Shown: in pieces, positions 17,782 through 26,940 of the stretch
How positions within the stretch are numbered: position 1 is the first letter of the stretch
Layout: every line of letters starts with the position of its first letter
From: Clostridia bacterium
GTDB lineage: Bacteria; Bacillota; Clostridia; Oscillospirales; CAG-272
Reading direction: 5' to 3'
Assembly (NCBI GenBank): GCA_017463125.1
Contig: JAFTPV010000001.1
Span: 1 to 54,384, forward strand
DNA length: 54,384 nt
Program-made: the position numbers and the translations under genes
Notes under the pieces: generated by a model
Database searches by the model: none
The model's input: only the letters and a program-made list of their open reading frames with translations
What the model was told of the DNA's origin: nothing

Positions 17782-18494
17782 ACGACAGCACCGAAGAGAA
17801 TAAGAGCTTCCCTTGCTGCAAGCATTTCAGCATCCTTTTTATTTGACGCGACACCCCGACCGACCTCGTTATTATTAACGAATGCCGCAACTGTGAAGGT
17901 CTTTTTGTGCTCGGGACCCGTTTGGTCTATCACTCTGTATTCAAGAAGCACCGCACCGTCTTGCTCTGCAAGTTGTTGAAGCCTCGTCTTATAATCGGTG
18001 GTCTGTGCGGAGGTCAAGAGTGAAAATTCCTTTTTATAAAATGCGAGAACAAGCTCTCGGCAGGCATTATCATCCTTTCCCTTTGAGTCAAGGTAAACCG
18101 CTCCTATAATTGCCTCGAGTGCATCGGCCAAAATCTTCGGCCTTTTTCGGCAATCGCTGATTTCCTCTCCGTGACCGAGATTCAGATACTTGCCTATTTC
18201 TAGTTCTGCCGCGATTTTTGATAGCATTTTTTCACAAACGAGTGACTGACGCATTTTCGTCAGCGCACCCTCGCGGTACTTTTTGAAATTGGTATACAGA
18301 TATTCCGATATAACCAGCTCCAGCACCGCATCACCAAGAAATTCGAGCCTCTCGTTAGAGGTTGTGTTAATCCCCCTAGAGCGCTGCTCGTTTGTGTAGG
18401 AGGAATGAGTAACAGCAAGCTCAAGGTAAGAAATATCAGAAAAGCTGTATCCCAAAACGCTCTGAAGCTCAAAAATTTCTTTTCCGATAGCCAT
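17778..18494 (-). CDS. rnc: Ribonuclease III
   Basis: The 238-residue dsRNA endonuclease has the signature ERLEFLGDAVLELVISEYLY in the catalytic domain, the second metal-site Asp/Glu in ILADALEAIIGAVYLD, and a C-terminal dsRNA-binding domain ending with the KKDAE-A-A helix. It processes rRNA precursors. An in-frame TTG at 18500 is only 1 nt from the GGAGGT site, while the ATG at 18494 is 7 nt away, so the ATG is chosen. The acpP gene usually found between plsX and rnc is absent. Confidence 0.97.
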   Translation of the reverse strand: MAIGKEIFELQSVLGYSFSDISYLELAVTHSSYTNEQRSRGINTTSNERLEFLGDAVLELVISEYLYTNFKKYREGALTKMRQSLVCEKMLSKIAAELEIGKYLNLGHGEEISDCRKRPKILADALEAIIGAVYLDSKGKDDNACRELVLAFYKKEFSLLTSAQTTDYKTRLQQLAEQDGAVLLEYRVIDQTGPEHKKTFTVAAFVNNNEVGRGVASNKKDAEMLAAREALILFGAVV

Positions 18495-18521
18495 ACGCAA
18501 ACCTCCAAAATAATTTATATA

Positions 18522-19559
18522 TTATACCTTTTCGTACATTTTCTCTGCATCGGAGAGCATTTTCTTATCATCGTAATCCTCTGCAAAGATAGCAATGTCA
18601 TCGTTTATACCCGTCTCAACGAAAAAGATCGCCTGCCTTACCGCGCTCTTGATAGCCTTTGCATCAGAGGAACCGTGTGCCTTGATGACGGGCTTGGAAA
18701 TTCCGAGAAGAGGTGCACCGCCGTGCTCGGAGGTATCAAAGCGCTTTCTCATTTCCTTAATCTTATCATACATAGTAAGTGTTGAGACCTTGGTAGCGAT
18801 ATTTGCCGTCAGAACCTCCTTGAAGGCTGACATAACGAACTTGGAAACGCCCTCAACGCTCTTTAAGAATATGTTACCGGAGAAGCCATCTGTTACAAGT
18901 ACGTCACAAACGTCGAAGGGCGCTTCCTTTGCCTCAACGTTACCGACAAAATTAAGACCCGACTCCGAGAGAAGCTGATAGGACTCAGTTTGAAGAGTAT
19001 TACCCTTATTATATTCGGTTCCGTTATTAAGCTGACCGACTCTCGGACGGTCGATACCGTATATTTTCTCCATATATTTCGAGCCCATAAAAGCAAACTG
19101 TATAATGTTATCGGAGGTTACGGTAAGGTTTGCGCCCGAGTCCATAAGCAGAACGGGACACCCGAGAGGCAGAACAGACGCAATAGCCGCTCTGTTTATA
19201 CCTCTTATACGTCTTACGATAATAGTAGCTCCCGTGAGAAGCGCTCCGGTATTACCCGCGCTTACGAATGCGTCAACCTCCCCTTTAGAGAGTGTCTTAA
19301 ATCCAACGCTCATCGAGGAGTCCTTTTTATCTCTGACAACTGAAAGAGGATTATCCTCCATAGTTATAACAGTATCAGCGTGAATTATCTCAATATCGTT
19401 GATGTTAAGCTCGTTTTTTACCGCTACGTCGGATATAACGTTCTCATCGCCGACGAGGACTATTTCATGATCCTTAAATTCCTTTGCGGCAAGGGCAGCT
19501 CCCTTAATAATTTCAAGAGGAGCGTTATCTCCGCTCATTGCGTCAATCAATATTCTCAT
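18522..19559 (-). CDS. plsX: Phosphate acyltransferase PlsX
   Basis: The 345-residue enzyme starts with the family pattern ILIDAMSGDNAP and carries SAGNTGALLTGA and VTDGFSGNIFLKSVEG. It converts acyl-ACP to acyl-phosphate, the acyl donor for PlsY in phospholipid synthesis. The start overlaps the end of trmFO by 17 bp and I see no strong Shine-Dalgarno, so translation may be coupled to trmFO. Usual fatty acid neighbours (fabD, fabG, acpP) are missing here. Confidence 0.97.
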   Translation of the reverse strand: MRILIDAMSGDNAPLEIIKGAALAAKEFKDHEIVLVGDENVISDVAVKNELNINDIEIIHADTVITMEDNPLSVVRDKKDSSMSVGFKTLSKGEVDAFVSAGNTGALLTGATIIVRRIRGINRAAIASVLPLGCPVLLMDSGANLTVTSDNIIQFAFMGSKYMEKIYGIDRPRVGQLNNGTEYNKGNTLQTESYQLLSESGLNFVGNVEAKEAPFDVCDVLVTDGFSGNIFLKSVEGVSKFVMSAFKEVLTANIATKVSTLTMYDKIKEMRKRFDTSEHGGAPLLGISKPVIKAHGSSDAKAIKSAVRQAIFFVETGINDDIAIFAEDYDDKKMLSDAEKMYEKV

Positions 19560-20907
19560 AATCAGTCAAAGCACCGAGGGATCCGCGTATTATTTTAAGC
19601 GAGCGCTCCGCATACGCTTCGTTACGGCACTTTTTTCCTCCTTTTATCTTTTTATCAAAGGGCGCTATAATTCCAAAATTCGCATTCATGGGCTGGAAAG
19701 ACGAGCTTACGCCGCCGTGACTTACGTAATGAGCCAAAGCGCCAATCTCCGTTTCCTGTGGGAAAACTATACTTTCCTTGCCGAGAGCTGCTCTTGCGGC
19801 GTTAACGCCTGCAACAAAGCCTGACGAGGTTGACTCAATATATCCCTCAACACCGGTCATCTGTCCGGCAAAAAATACATTTTTGCATTCTGCCATAGAA
19901 TAAGTGGCAGTTAAGAAGCCTGGCGAGTTTATATACGTGTTTCTGTGCATAACACCGTATCTGAAAAATTCTGCTGACTCAAGACCGGGGATTAGTCTAA
20001 AAACTCTTCTCTGCTCCTCGAATGTCAGATGAGTCTGGAAGCCGACGATGTTATACATCGTTCCCTCAACGTTCTCGCGCCTTAGCTGAACTGTCGCAAA
20101 GGCCTCGGCATTCGTCTTCGGGTCAACAAGGCCGACGGGCTTCATAGGACCGAATCGGAGAGTATCATACCCTCTCTTTGCCATAACCTCAACGGGCATA
20201 CAGCCCTCAAAGACTGTAAGCTCCTTTTCCTGAAACTCCTTATCAAACGCCTTAAGAGGTGCAGCCTTTGCGTTTATCAGCTCGTTATAAAAAACGTCGT
20301 ACTCCTCTTTAGTAAACGGACAGTTAAGGTAATCGGAGGGATCGCCCTTGCCGTATCTTGATGCAAAGAATGCCTTATCCGTATTTACAGACGTAAAATC
20401 AACTATCGGTGCTGCGGCATCAAAGAAATGAAGCTCACTGCCACCCGTTATCTCGGATATTCTATTCGACATATCCTCCGATGTAAGAGGACCCGTCGCA
20501 ACTACCGTGATAGCGTCAAAATCAATATCCGTTACCTCTTCCTCTATTACGGTTATGTCCGGATGATTTTTAATCTTTTCGGTCACGTAATCGCTGAAGC
20601 TGTCACGGTTTACCGCAAGAGCGGAGCCTGCCGGAACCATAGTGGCATACGCTGCCTCCATAATGAGCGAGCCCATAAGATTCAGCTCCTCCTTCAGAAG
20701 ACCGACAGCATTATTTAACTGATTTGACCTGAATGAATTAGAGCATACAAGCTCGGCAAAACTGGCCTTATGATGAGCGGGAGAAAATTTTTTCGGCTTC
20801 ATTTCATATAGCTCCACTCTTGCCCCTTGGCGTGCTGCCTGCCACGCGGCCTCACATCCCGCAAGACCTGCGCCAATTACCTTTACAAGCGGCTTATCAC
20901 TCATCAT
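19543..20907 (-). CDS. trmFO: Methylenetetrahydrofolate--tRNA (uracil-5-)-methyltransferase
   Basis: The 454-residue FAD-dependent enzyme has the dinucleotide-binding motif GAGLAGCEAAW near the N-terminus, the conserved LVCSNSFRS block, and GQMTGVEGYIES near the C-terminus. It makes m5U54 in the tRNA T-loop using methylene-THF. The first two codons are both Met and no strong ribosome site precedes them. The start overlaps the topA stop by four bases, suggesting coupling. The topA-trmFO order is common in Firmicutes. Confidence 0.97.
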   Translation of the reverse strand: MMSDKPLVKVIGAGLAGCEAAWQAARQGARVELYEMKPKKFSPAHHKASFAELVCSNSFRSNQLNNAVGLLKEELNLMGSLIMEAAYATMVPAGSALAVNRDSFSDYVTEKIKNHPDITVIEEEVTDIDFDAITVVATGPLTSEDMSNRISEITGGSELHFFDAAAPIVDFTSVNTDKAFFASRYGKGDPSDYLNCPFTKEEYDVFYNELINAKAAPLKAFDKEFQEKELTVFEGCMPVEVMAKRGYDTLRFGPMKPVGLVDPKTNAEAFATVQLRRENVEGTMYNIVGFQTHLTFEEQRRVFRLIPGLESAEFFRYGVMHRNTYINSPGFLTATYSMAECKNVFFAGQMTGVEGYIESTSSGFVAGVNAARAALGKESIVFPQETEIGALAHYVSHGGVSSSFQPMNANFGIIAPFDKKIKGGKKCRNEAYAERSLKIIRGSLGALTDYENID

Positions 20908-23174
20908 TCAATTACCGTCATTTCTTCTTCTCTCTTGTAAGAGCAGCTCTTTTCCTTACATACCACGAGCTTGCGGCTTTTGCGGTAATAGAGAGGTGCG
21001 TTACATACAGGACAATTTTCCTTAAGAGGCATATCCCAAGTAGAAAAATCGCATTCAGGATATCTCTCGCAGCTATAAAATAGCATTTTACCCTTACCGT
21101 GACGGGCAACTACTCTTGAATTACATTTCGGACAGCAGACACCCGTATCTGTAATCTTCTGCTTCGTAAAGGTGCAGGTGGGATAATTGATGCAAGCGTA
21201 AAAGGCGCCGTATCTTCCGCGTCTTATAACCATTTCACCGCCGCATATCTCGCACTTAAAGCCTGCAAGCTCGGGAGCCTCGGTCTTTGGCTCCGAGGGC
21301 TTTCCGTCCTTATCAAGAGCCTTGGTGTTTTTGCATTTAGGGTAACTAGGACAAGCAAGGAATTTACCGAACCTACCGGTTTTATAAACCATTTTAGCTC
21401 CGCATTTTTCGCAAATTACGTCACTCTCCTCCGGCTGAACGGCGAACTGGGATTTTTTATCAGCCAAAAGAGCCGTTTTTAAATCTATTTCAAACTTCTT
21501 ATAGAAATCTGATATAACACCGAGGGTAGTATTTTCTTTATTTTCAATAGAATCAAGCTTTTCTTCCATAGAAGCCGTGAATTCATAGTCGATTATATCC
21601 GGGAAATACTCACGCATAAAGTTCGTCGTAGCCTCCCCGAGAGGTGTTGCCACAAGGAACTTACCGTCACGCTTAATATAGTCGCGTGAAATGATTATAG
21701 AAATTATCGGTGCATAGGTAGAAGGTCTGCCTATTCCGTTCTCCTTAAAGAAATCTATAAGGGAGGCCTCCGTATATCTCTGTGGCGGTTCCGTGAAATG
21801 CTGGAGCTTTTTGAGCTCCGAGGCTGTGAGAATCTCACCTTCCTTTACGCTTGGAAGTCGAGTGAGAGACATCATCTCGTCATCAGAAGTATCGTTTTCC
21901 TTCTCGTATGCATCGTAAATAGCAAGATAGCCTCGGAACTTAATTATCTGACCGCCCGTCTTAAAGACGTAACCCGAATTTTCAATATCAACGGACACAG
22001 TATCCAGCTCGCAGGACTCCATCTGGCTCGCTATAAATCTATCCCAAATTAGCTTATAAAGCCTATATTGCTCAGATGTAAGCATCTTCTTAACACTCTT
22101 CGGGGTAAGCGAGGGAGTTGACGGGCGGATAGCCTCGTGGGCATCCTGGGAATTGGCGTTAGCCTTATAGGTTCTCTGTGATTTAGGCAAATATGCATCG
22201 CCGTAATTTTCGGAAATGTATGCAGCGGCAGCCGCCTCCGCAACAACGGAGACTCTGGTGGAGTCTGTACGCATATAAGTAATAAGACCCTGTACACCGC
22301 CAAGCTCGTGGCCGAGGTTAAGACCGTCGTACAGCTCTTGAGCGATCTTCATCGTCTTTTGTGACTGGAAGCCGAGCTTCTTCGACGCCTCTTGAAGAAG
22401 GCTTGAGGTGGTAAACGGAGGTGCAGGTGACTTATGCTTAACGGCGTGCTTTACCGACGTCACCTTATATTCCCCGCCCTCAAGAGCCTTAGTTATTTCA
22501 TCAGCCATATCCTGTGAGCCGATCTTTATCTTCTTTGCCCTGTCGCCGAAGAATCTTGCAGGAATAGATTCGGCTCGCTCGTTACCGAGCGTTACCTCAA
22601 TAGTCCAATATTCCTGAGGAACAAAGGCTCGTATCTCCTCCTCGCGCTCGGTTATGATGCGAGTGGCAACAGACTGCACACGTCCGCCGGAAAGACCGCT
22701 CCTCAAATTTTTCCAAAGAACCTCGCTGAGATTAAAGCCAACGAGTCTGTCGAGAATACGTCTTGCCTGCTGGGAATTGACGAGATCCTCGTTTATCCTA
22801 CGAGGATTTTTGATAGCCTCCTTTACAGCGCCCTTCGTAATCTCGTTAAAGGTTACTCTGCATTCCTTATCCTTCGGGATACCGAGTTCGTTTGCAATAT
22901 GCCATGATATAGCCTCGCCCTCACGGTCAGGGTCGGTTGCAAGAAAAATCTTAGAGGCTGCCTTTGCCTCTTTTTTCAGCTCCTTTATAACGTCCCCTTT
23001 GCCTCTTATATTTATATAATGAGGCTCGAAATTATTATCAACGTCGATACCCAGGGTACTCTTCGGAAGATCGCGGATATGTCCTTTAGAGGCTATAACC
23101 TTATAGCTCTGTCCGAGATAACCCTTTATTGTATTTGCCTTTGCAGGAGATTCAACTATTACAAGATTTACCAT
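20904..23174 (-). CDS. topA: DNA topoisomerase I
   Basis: The 756-residue type IA topoisomerase has an N-terminal TOPRIM domain (VIVESPAKANTIKGYLG; DPDREGEAISWH) and the active-site Tyr in GLITYMRTDSTRVS. The C-terminus holds four zinc-ribbon repeats with CxxC pairs (CEKCGAKM, CEICGGEM, CPKCNSRV, CPVCNAPL) from about residue 590. It relaxes negative supercoils. The start ATG lacks an adjacent ribosome site; one lies behind a small hairpin (see 23175-23204). Confidence 0.98.
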   Translation of the reverse strand: MVNLVIVESPAKANTIKGYLGQSYKVIASKGHIRDLPKSTLGIDVDNNFEPHYINIRGKGDVIKELKKEAKAASKIFLATDPDREGEAISWHIANELGIPKDKECRVTFNEITKGAVKEAIKNPRRINEDLVNSQQARRILDRLVGFNLSEVLWKNLRSGLSGGRVQSVATRIITEREEEIRAFVPQEYWTIEVTLGNERAESIPARFFGDRAKKIKIGSQDMADEITKALEGGEYKVTSVKHAVKHKSPAPPFTTSSLLQEASKKLGFQSQKTMKIAQELYDGLNLGHELGGVQGLITYMRTDSTRVSVVAEAAAAAYISENYGDAYLPKSQRTYKANANSQDAHEAIRPSTPSLTPKSVKKMLTSEQYRLYKLIWDRFIASQMESCELDTVSVDIENSGYVFKTGGQIIKFRGYLAIYDAYEKENDTSDDEMMSLTRLPSVKEGEILTASELKKLQHFTEPPQRYTEASLIDFFKENGIGRPSTYAPIISIIISRDYIKRDGKFLVATPLGEATTNFMREYFPDIIDYEFTASMEEKLDSIENKENTTLGVISDFYKKFEIDLKTALLADKKSQFAVQPEESDVICEKCGAKMVYKTGRFGKFLACPSYPKCKNTKALDKDGKPSEPKTEAPELAGFKCEICGGEMVIRRGRYGAFYACINYPTCTFTKQKITDTGVCCPKCNSRVVARHGKGKMLFYSCERYPECDFSTWDMPLKENCPVCNAPLYYRKSRKLVVCKEKSCSYKREEEMTVIE

Positions 23175-23204
23175 ATATTAAAGCGAGCTTGTCGCTTCCT
23201 TTCT
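23175..23204 (-). promoter_or_regulatory. Hairpin between Shine-Dalgarno and start codon of topA
   Basis: On the minus strand, AGAAAGG (23198-23204) is followed by a perfect 6-bp hairpin AAGCGA/TCGCTT with 5-nt loop (23181-23197), then 6 nt to the ATG. Linear spacing of 23 nt is too long for initiation; with the hairpin folded out it becomes 6 nt, near ideal. This suggests structure-dependent initiation, but is an inference. Confidence 0.45.
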
Positions 23205-23206
23205 AT

Positions 23207-24478
23207 TTAGAGTTTTCGCATTACGCGCTCACCGGGTAGCATTTCAATAAAGCTCCCCATCTCAAGCTTAAGTAAGCTTCGCATTACCTTGCGAAGGTCT
23301 GTATCTTCATCAACGAGCGACTCTATTGCACAGTCACCCGACGGTGGTATTTTTTTATAAACGGCTAAAGCATCCTTATCAAAGGAATCCTCGGTCGGAG
23401 CCTTTGCCGCATTTATCGTTTCCGATTGTTCTGCCTCCCGAGGCGTGCTTTTATTATCGGATATTGCTTTATTACTGCGCTTTGAATACGGGCTATGGAA
23501 AACATCGTCGTTTGGCGCAACAGCGACAACACCGTATCTTCTCAATGCATCCATCACGTTTACAGGACATTTCTCGGGCAGCTTAAAGGGATTTATCACC
23601 CCGGGATAGACGTCCTTAAAATCGCGTATAATATCATCAGCACATGTGAAGAGCATTGCCCCGTTTTTAATAAGCAAATTCGTTGCCTGACTGTTCTTTT
23701 CATTCACAGAGCCGGGCAAGGCGTATACGACTCTTCGCTGCTCTATCGCGTGTCTTGCGGTAATGAGAGAGCCACTGCGCTCCTTCCCTTCAACGACGAG
23801 CGTTGCTGCGCTAAGGCCGCTGATAATTCTGTTTCTCTTCGGGAAGGTGATTTTTGAGGGTCTTGTTCCGGGCGGGAATTCTGTTATAACACAGCCGTGC
23901 TTAACGATCTCTCTGGCAAGCTTCAAGTGTCCTTCCGGATAACAGACGTTGATACCCGTGCCGATAACCGCGACGGTAACGCCGTCAGCCGCAAGAGCGC
24001 CTGCATGAGATATACCGTCAATGCCCATTGCCATACCGGAAACGATTATAGCACCTGCCGAGGCAAGATCGTATGCAACGTTAAACGCCATACTTCTACC
24101 GTAATCGGAGATAGAACGGGTACCTACCATAGCAACGGAAAAGTGCTTGTTAAAGTCCGGGAAGGTGCCTCTGTAATACAAAAGAACCGGAGGGGACGGT
24201 ATCTCTCTTAAAGATTCCGGAAAACGCTCGTCGGGATAAGTAAGAATACCAACGTCGTTTTTTTGACAGAACTCCATAATCTCTGCCGCTCTGGTAAGGT
24301 CCTTATCGGCAAGAGCAGTTCTGTCAGAGGAGCGAAAGCCTATATGACGGGAAATTTCAGAAAGATCTGCCTCGTATATTTCTTTAGCATCTGCAAAATT
24401 AGATATCAAGCGCTTAAAGGTTCTGGTATCGGGAGTTACTGATAACGAAAGCCAAATCCAATAAATCAGATCATTCAT
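23207..24478 (-). CDS. dprA: DNA processing protein DprA
   Basis: The 423-residue protein has an N-terminal helical segment, then the DprA Rossmann domain (MVGTRSISDYG; GTGINVCYPEGH; SGLSAATLVVEGKERSGSLITARHA). A probably disordered linker (about 320-365) and a C-terminal winged-helix remnant follow. It loads RecA onto incoming single-stranded DNA. The dprA-topA-trmFO order is a Firmicutes hallmark. GGAGG lies 8 nt before the ATG. Confidence 0.96.
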   Translation of the reverse strand: MNDLIYWIWLSLSVTPDTRTFKRLISNFADAKEIYEADLSEISRHIGFRSSDRTALADKDLTRAAEIMEFCQKNDVGILTYPDERFPESLREIPSPPVLLYYRGTFPDFNKHFSVAMVGTRSISDYGRSMAFNVAYDLASAGAIIVSGMAMGIDGISHAGALAADGVTVAVIGTGINVCYPEGHLKLAREIVKHGCVITEFPPGTRPSKITFPKRNRIISGLSAATLVVEGKERSGSLITARHAIEQRRVVYALPGSVNEKNSQATNLLIKNGAMLFTCADDIIRDFKDVYPGVINPFKLPEKCPVNVMDALRRYGVVAVAPNDDVFHSPYSKRSNKAISDNKSTPREAEQSETINAAKAPTEDSFDKDALAVYKKIPPSGDCAIESLVDEDTDLRKVMRSLLKLEMGSFIEMLPGERVMRKL

Positions 24479-24499
24479 ATCAAAACCTCCAATAAAAAA

Positions 24500-25330
24500 T
24501 TATTTATTCTGCTCCCACATAAATATTGCCGCAGCAACAGATGCGTTAAGCGACTCGGTGCGCTCGGATATAGGAATATAAACACTGTCGGTGCAGATAG
24601 CCGATATATCCTCGGGTATGCCGTGTCCCTCGTTTCCTATCATGAAAATGTCGGATGGCAAAAGAGAAATTTCTTTTACCGATTTTGCGCCGGGACGTAA
24701 CTCTGCCGAAAAGATTCTCCTCCCCGATTCACGAGCTGTACTAACAAATGAAGCGAAGTCATTCACAACGGTAATCTTTACGGCAAATAGGTTTCCCATA
24801 GCGCTGCGAATGGTCTTTGGGTTATAAATATCTGCCGAATCTGAGGACACGACTATATGATCAACTCCAAACGCCACAGCGCTTCTGATAACAGAGCCGA
24901 GATTGCCCGGATCTCTCACGGAGCATAGAGCAATACATCTCTCGGACTCCGAAAGAAAAAACTCTTCCTTATATATTATATCCATATTCTTGAAAAAGTC
25001 AAGATATTTTATTACTGTTATTATTCCTTCGGGCGCTTTTTCTGTAGAAATTTTCTCGAAAGCAGAATCCGAGGTTATAATTATTTCGGTATCAGCAAAA
25101 GCGTCACCCGTAAGCGCAGACTGCAAAAAGGGTATGTTTTTTTCAGCAGCGGATTCCGAAATAAATATATAAAGTATCGGAAGCTCGTGCTTTATCGCTT
25201 CAAGCGTCAGCTTCTCCCCCTCTGCCAAAAAAGCGCATTCTTTATTTCTATCCTTCTTATTTGCCAAAGAAGATGCCCATTTTACAAGCGGATTATTGCG
25301 ACTGCTTAATATTTCCTGCCGAATTTTCAT
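24500..25330 (-). CDS. SpoU/TrmH-family RNA methyltransferase (23S rRNA 2'-O-methyltransferase type)
   Basis: The 276-residue protein has an N-terminal substrate-binding domain (SSRNNPLVKWASSL, ECAFLAEGEK) and the C-terminal SPOUT knot domain with three motifs: RDPGNLGSVIRSAVAFG, MIGNEGHGIP and IPISERTESLNASVAAAIFMWE. It transfers methyl from SAM to a ribose 2'-OH of rRNA or tRNA; the exact site is unknown. An upstream GTG (25360) with AAAGGA too close is possible, but the ATG at 25330 matches the family N-terminus. Confidence 0.92.
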   Translation of the reverse strand: MKIRQEILSSRNNPLVKWASSLANKKDRNKECAFLAEGEKLTLEAIKHELPILYIFISESAAEKNIPFLQSALTGDAFADTEIIITSDSAFEKISTEKAPEGIITVIKYLDFFKNMDIIYKEEFFLSESERCIALCSVRDPGNLGSVIRSAVAFGVDHIVVSSDSADIYNPKTIRSAMGNLFAVKITVVNDFASFVSTARESGRRIFSAELRPGAKSVKEISLLPSDIFMIGNEGHGIPEDISAICTDSVYIPISERTESLNASVAAAIFMWEQNK

Positions 25331-25389
25331 TTTTTCACCAAACGTGTATTCAGAACGCACGTTCCTTTCAAAAGTGTGAATATGAGTGT

Positions 25390-25436
25390 TAAAAAGAAAA
25401 AGAAACCCGATTTACCGTTAGAGCGGAAAATCGGGT
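25390..25436 (-). terminator. Intrinsic terminator after the infC-rpmI-rplT operon
   Basis: A 13-bp stem with one mismatch (25405-25417 with 25424-25436), 6-nt loop, followed on the minus strand by TTCTTTTTCTTTTT. It separates rplT from the methyltransferase gene. Confidence 0.88.
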
Positions 25437-25447
25437 GGTTCTTCAAA

Positions 25448-25801
25448 TCAAAGCGCAGCCTTTGCACGCTCGCAGATTGTTGCAAATGCTTCCTTATCAG
25501 AAACTGCAAGCTCTGCAAGCATCTTGCGGTTGAGGTCGATGCCTGCAACCTTAAGACCGTGCATAAGGGTAGAATAGTTCATGCCACAAACCTTAGCCTG
25601 TGCAGAAATTCTGGTGATCCAGAGAGAACGGAAATCTCTCTTCTTCATCTTACGGCCTGCGAAAGCGTAGTTACCGCTCTTAAGCACAGCCTGCTTAGCC
25701 ATCTTAAAGTGCTTGGACTTGGAGCCCCAGTAGCCCTTTGCAGCCTTGAGTATATTCTTTCTTCTCTTGCGCGTCATTATAGCGCCCTTAACTCTTGCCA
25801 T
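25448..25801 (-). CDS. rplT: 50S ribosomal protein L20
   Basis: The 117-residue basic protein matches L20 throughout ([34 protein letters not shown]). It binds 23S rRNA early in 50S assembly. In Bacillus L20 also represses its own operon through the infC leader, and the leader seen here at 26612-26767 would be the target. It is last in infC-rpmI-rplT. Confidence 0.98.
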   Translation of the reverse strand: MARVKGAIMTRKRRKNILKAAKGYWGSKSKHFKMAKQAVLKSGNYAFAGRKMKKRDFRSLWITRISAQAKVCGMNYSTLMHGLKVAGIDLNRKMLAELAVSDKEAFATICERAKAAL

Positions 25802-25836
25802 TTTATATCATCCTCCTAATTTTCTATTCTGCCCTA

Positions 25837-26031
25837 TTACTTCTGAATAAGGGATCTGTAAGTGGGTGCGAAGCATTCGCTGAGTATAGCGCCCTTGCGA
25901 AGGCTTCTTTTACGCTTTGCGGTCTTAAGGCCGAGGTTGTGACGGTGGTTGTTGTGCGACATCTTTACTTTTCCGCTACCGGTAAGAGAAAATCTCTTAG
26001 CAGAAGCCTTATGTGTCTTGATCTTTCCCAT
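25837..26031 (-). CDS. rpmI: 50S ribosomal protein L35
   Basis: The 64-residue protein has the L35 pattern MGKIKTHKASAKRFSLTGSG followed by a basic HNNHRHNL segment. It is the middle gene of infC-rpmI-rplT, 46 bp after infC and 35 bp before rplT. Confidence 0.98.
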   Translation of the reverse strand: MGKIKTHKASAKRFSLTGSGKVKMSHNNHRHNLGLKTAKRKRSLRKGAILSECFAPTYRSLIQK

Positions 26032-26077
26032 TTTTATTCTCCTTTTTTGTAAGGGTGTAACCCTAAATTTAACAAAA

Positions 26078-26611
26078 TTATTTTTTATCCTGCTTTACAG
26101 GAGAGAGGATAATGGACATAAAGCGTCCCTCGAGAATAGGCTTTTTCTCAGCAACACCGGCGTCGCGGCATGCCTCCTCAAACTTCTCGATAACCTCACG
26201 TCCAAGCTCCATGTGCGACATTTCTCTGCCTTTGAAGCGCACAACAGCCTTAACCTTATTACCCTCTGCCAAAAACTTTTTAGCGTGATTGACTCTGGTA
26301 TCAAAATCATGCTGCTCAATACGACAGGAAAGCTGAACCTCTTTTACCTTAACGACAACCTGCTTTTTCTTAGCTTCCTTCTCTCTCTTGTCACGCTCGA
26401 AGCAGAACTTTCCGTAATCGATAGCGCGGCATACGGGAGGAGTAGCGTTTGCAACGATGAGAACGAGATCCACACCGTTATTATAAGCGTAATTACGAGC
26501 ATCGTCTATCTTCATAATGCCAACCTGCTCGTTATCGGGGCCGATAACTCTGACCTCTGTCGCCTTGATTTCCTCATTGATAGGTAAATCCTTCTGGTTA
26601 TTGGGTTTAAT
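26078..26611 (-). CDS. infC: Translation initiation factor IF-3, AUU start codon
   Basis: The 177-residue protein has the N-terminal domain with INEEIKATEVRVIGPDNEQ, a linker rich in Lys/Glu, and the C-terminal domain with FKGREMSHMELG. IF-3 keeps 30S subunits free and proofreads start codons. The start is ATT at 26611: GGAGG lies 9 nt upstream, and the protein then has the normal length. The frame is open further upstream (to 26707), but that part is the leader and includes the terminator hairpin. AUU lets IF-3 repress its own synthesis, as known in other bacteria. Confidence 0.95.
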   Translation of the reverse strand: MKPNNQKDLPINEEIKATEVRVIGPDNEQVGIMKIDDARNYAYNNGVDLVLIVANATPPVCRAIDYGKFCFERDKREKEAKKKQVVVKVKEVQLSCRIEQHDFDTRVNHAKKFLAEGNKVKAVVRFKGREMSHMELGREVIEKFEEACRDAGVAEKKPILEGRFMSIILSPVKQDKK

Positions 26612-26767
26612 GGCTTTGTACCTCCAAAAACAAAAAATGCATACGGAGAATTTCCGCACGCATACAACACTCCCAAAAGCGAGAGTAAAAGTATTAACCA
26701 TACGCACCCTTGTGGTATGGTGAGAACGGAAATTCTGCTTGAATTTTATGAAATATCTTTCAATTTC
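26612..26767 (-). promoter_or_regulatory. infC leader: attenuator, probable L20-type autoregulatory leader
   Basis: A terminator hairpin (minus strand, 26637-26647 with 26653-26663) is followed by a U-rich tract (26626-26637) that abuts the GGAGG of infC. Its loop-side strand CGGAAATTCT (26647-26656) is exactly complementary, 10 bp, to AGAATTTCCG at 26727-26736 near the transcript start, giving a mutually exclusive antiterminator. A further 7-bp hairpin (ACCATAC/GTATGGT, 26697-26721) lies between. The design and location match the L20 leader known from Bacillus. The RNA family assignment is by position and logic, not by alignment. Confidence 0.8.
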
Positions 26768-26773
26768 CTATGT

Positions 26774-26802
26774 ATTATACCACTCAGAATTCAGTTTGTC
26801 AA
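26774..26802 (-). promoter_or_regulatory. Consensus sigma-A promoter of infC-rpmI-rplT
   Basis: On the minus strand, TTGACA, 17-bp spacer, TATAAT: a perfect consensus. Start expected near 26767, giving a leader of about 156 nt. Confidence 0.9.
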
Positions 26803-26907
26803 TAGTTTTTTTAACTTTTTTTGAAATTCTTTTTATTTCGGCGATTTTTTCTACATTTTCTACTTATTACACAAACTTTTTCAAAATAAATTGTGAAAAA
26901 TACCATC

Positions 26908-26936
26908 TTTACAAAATAGCAAAAAAGGTGTATAAT
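26908..26936 (+). promoter_or_regulatory. Sigma-A promoter of the orphan ncRNA
   Basis: TTTACA, 17-bp spacer, TATAAT. The start is expected at about 26941-26944, exactly where the first stem of the structured RNA begins. Confidence 0.85.
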
Positions 26937-26940
26937 GTAA

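Noticed and set aside
26612-26707. N-terminal extension of IF-3 to an upstream ATG
   Set aside because: The extension lies in the attenuator leader and includes a terminator hairpin and the ribosome site; the AUU start gives the family length.
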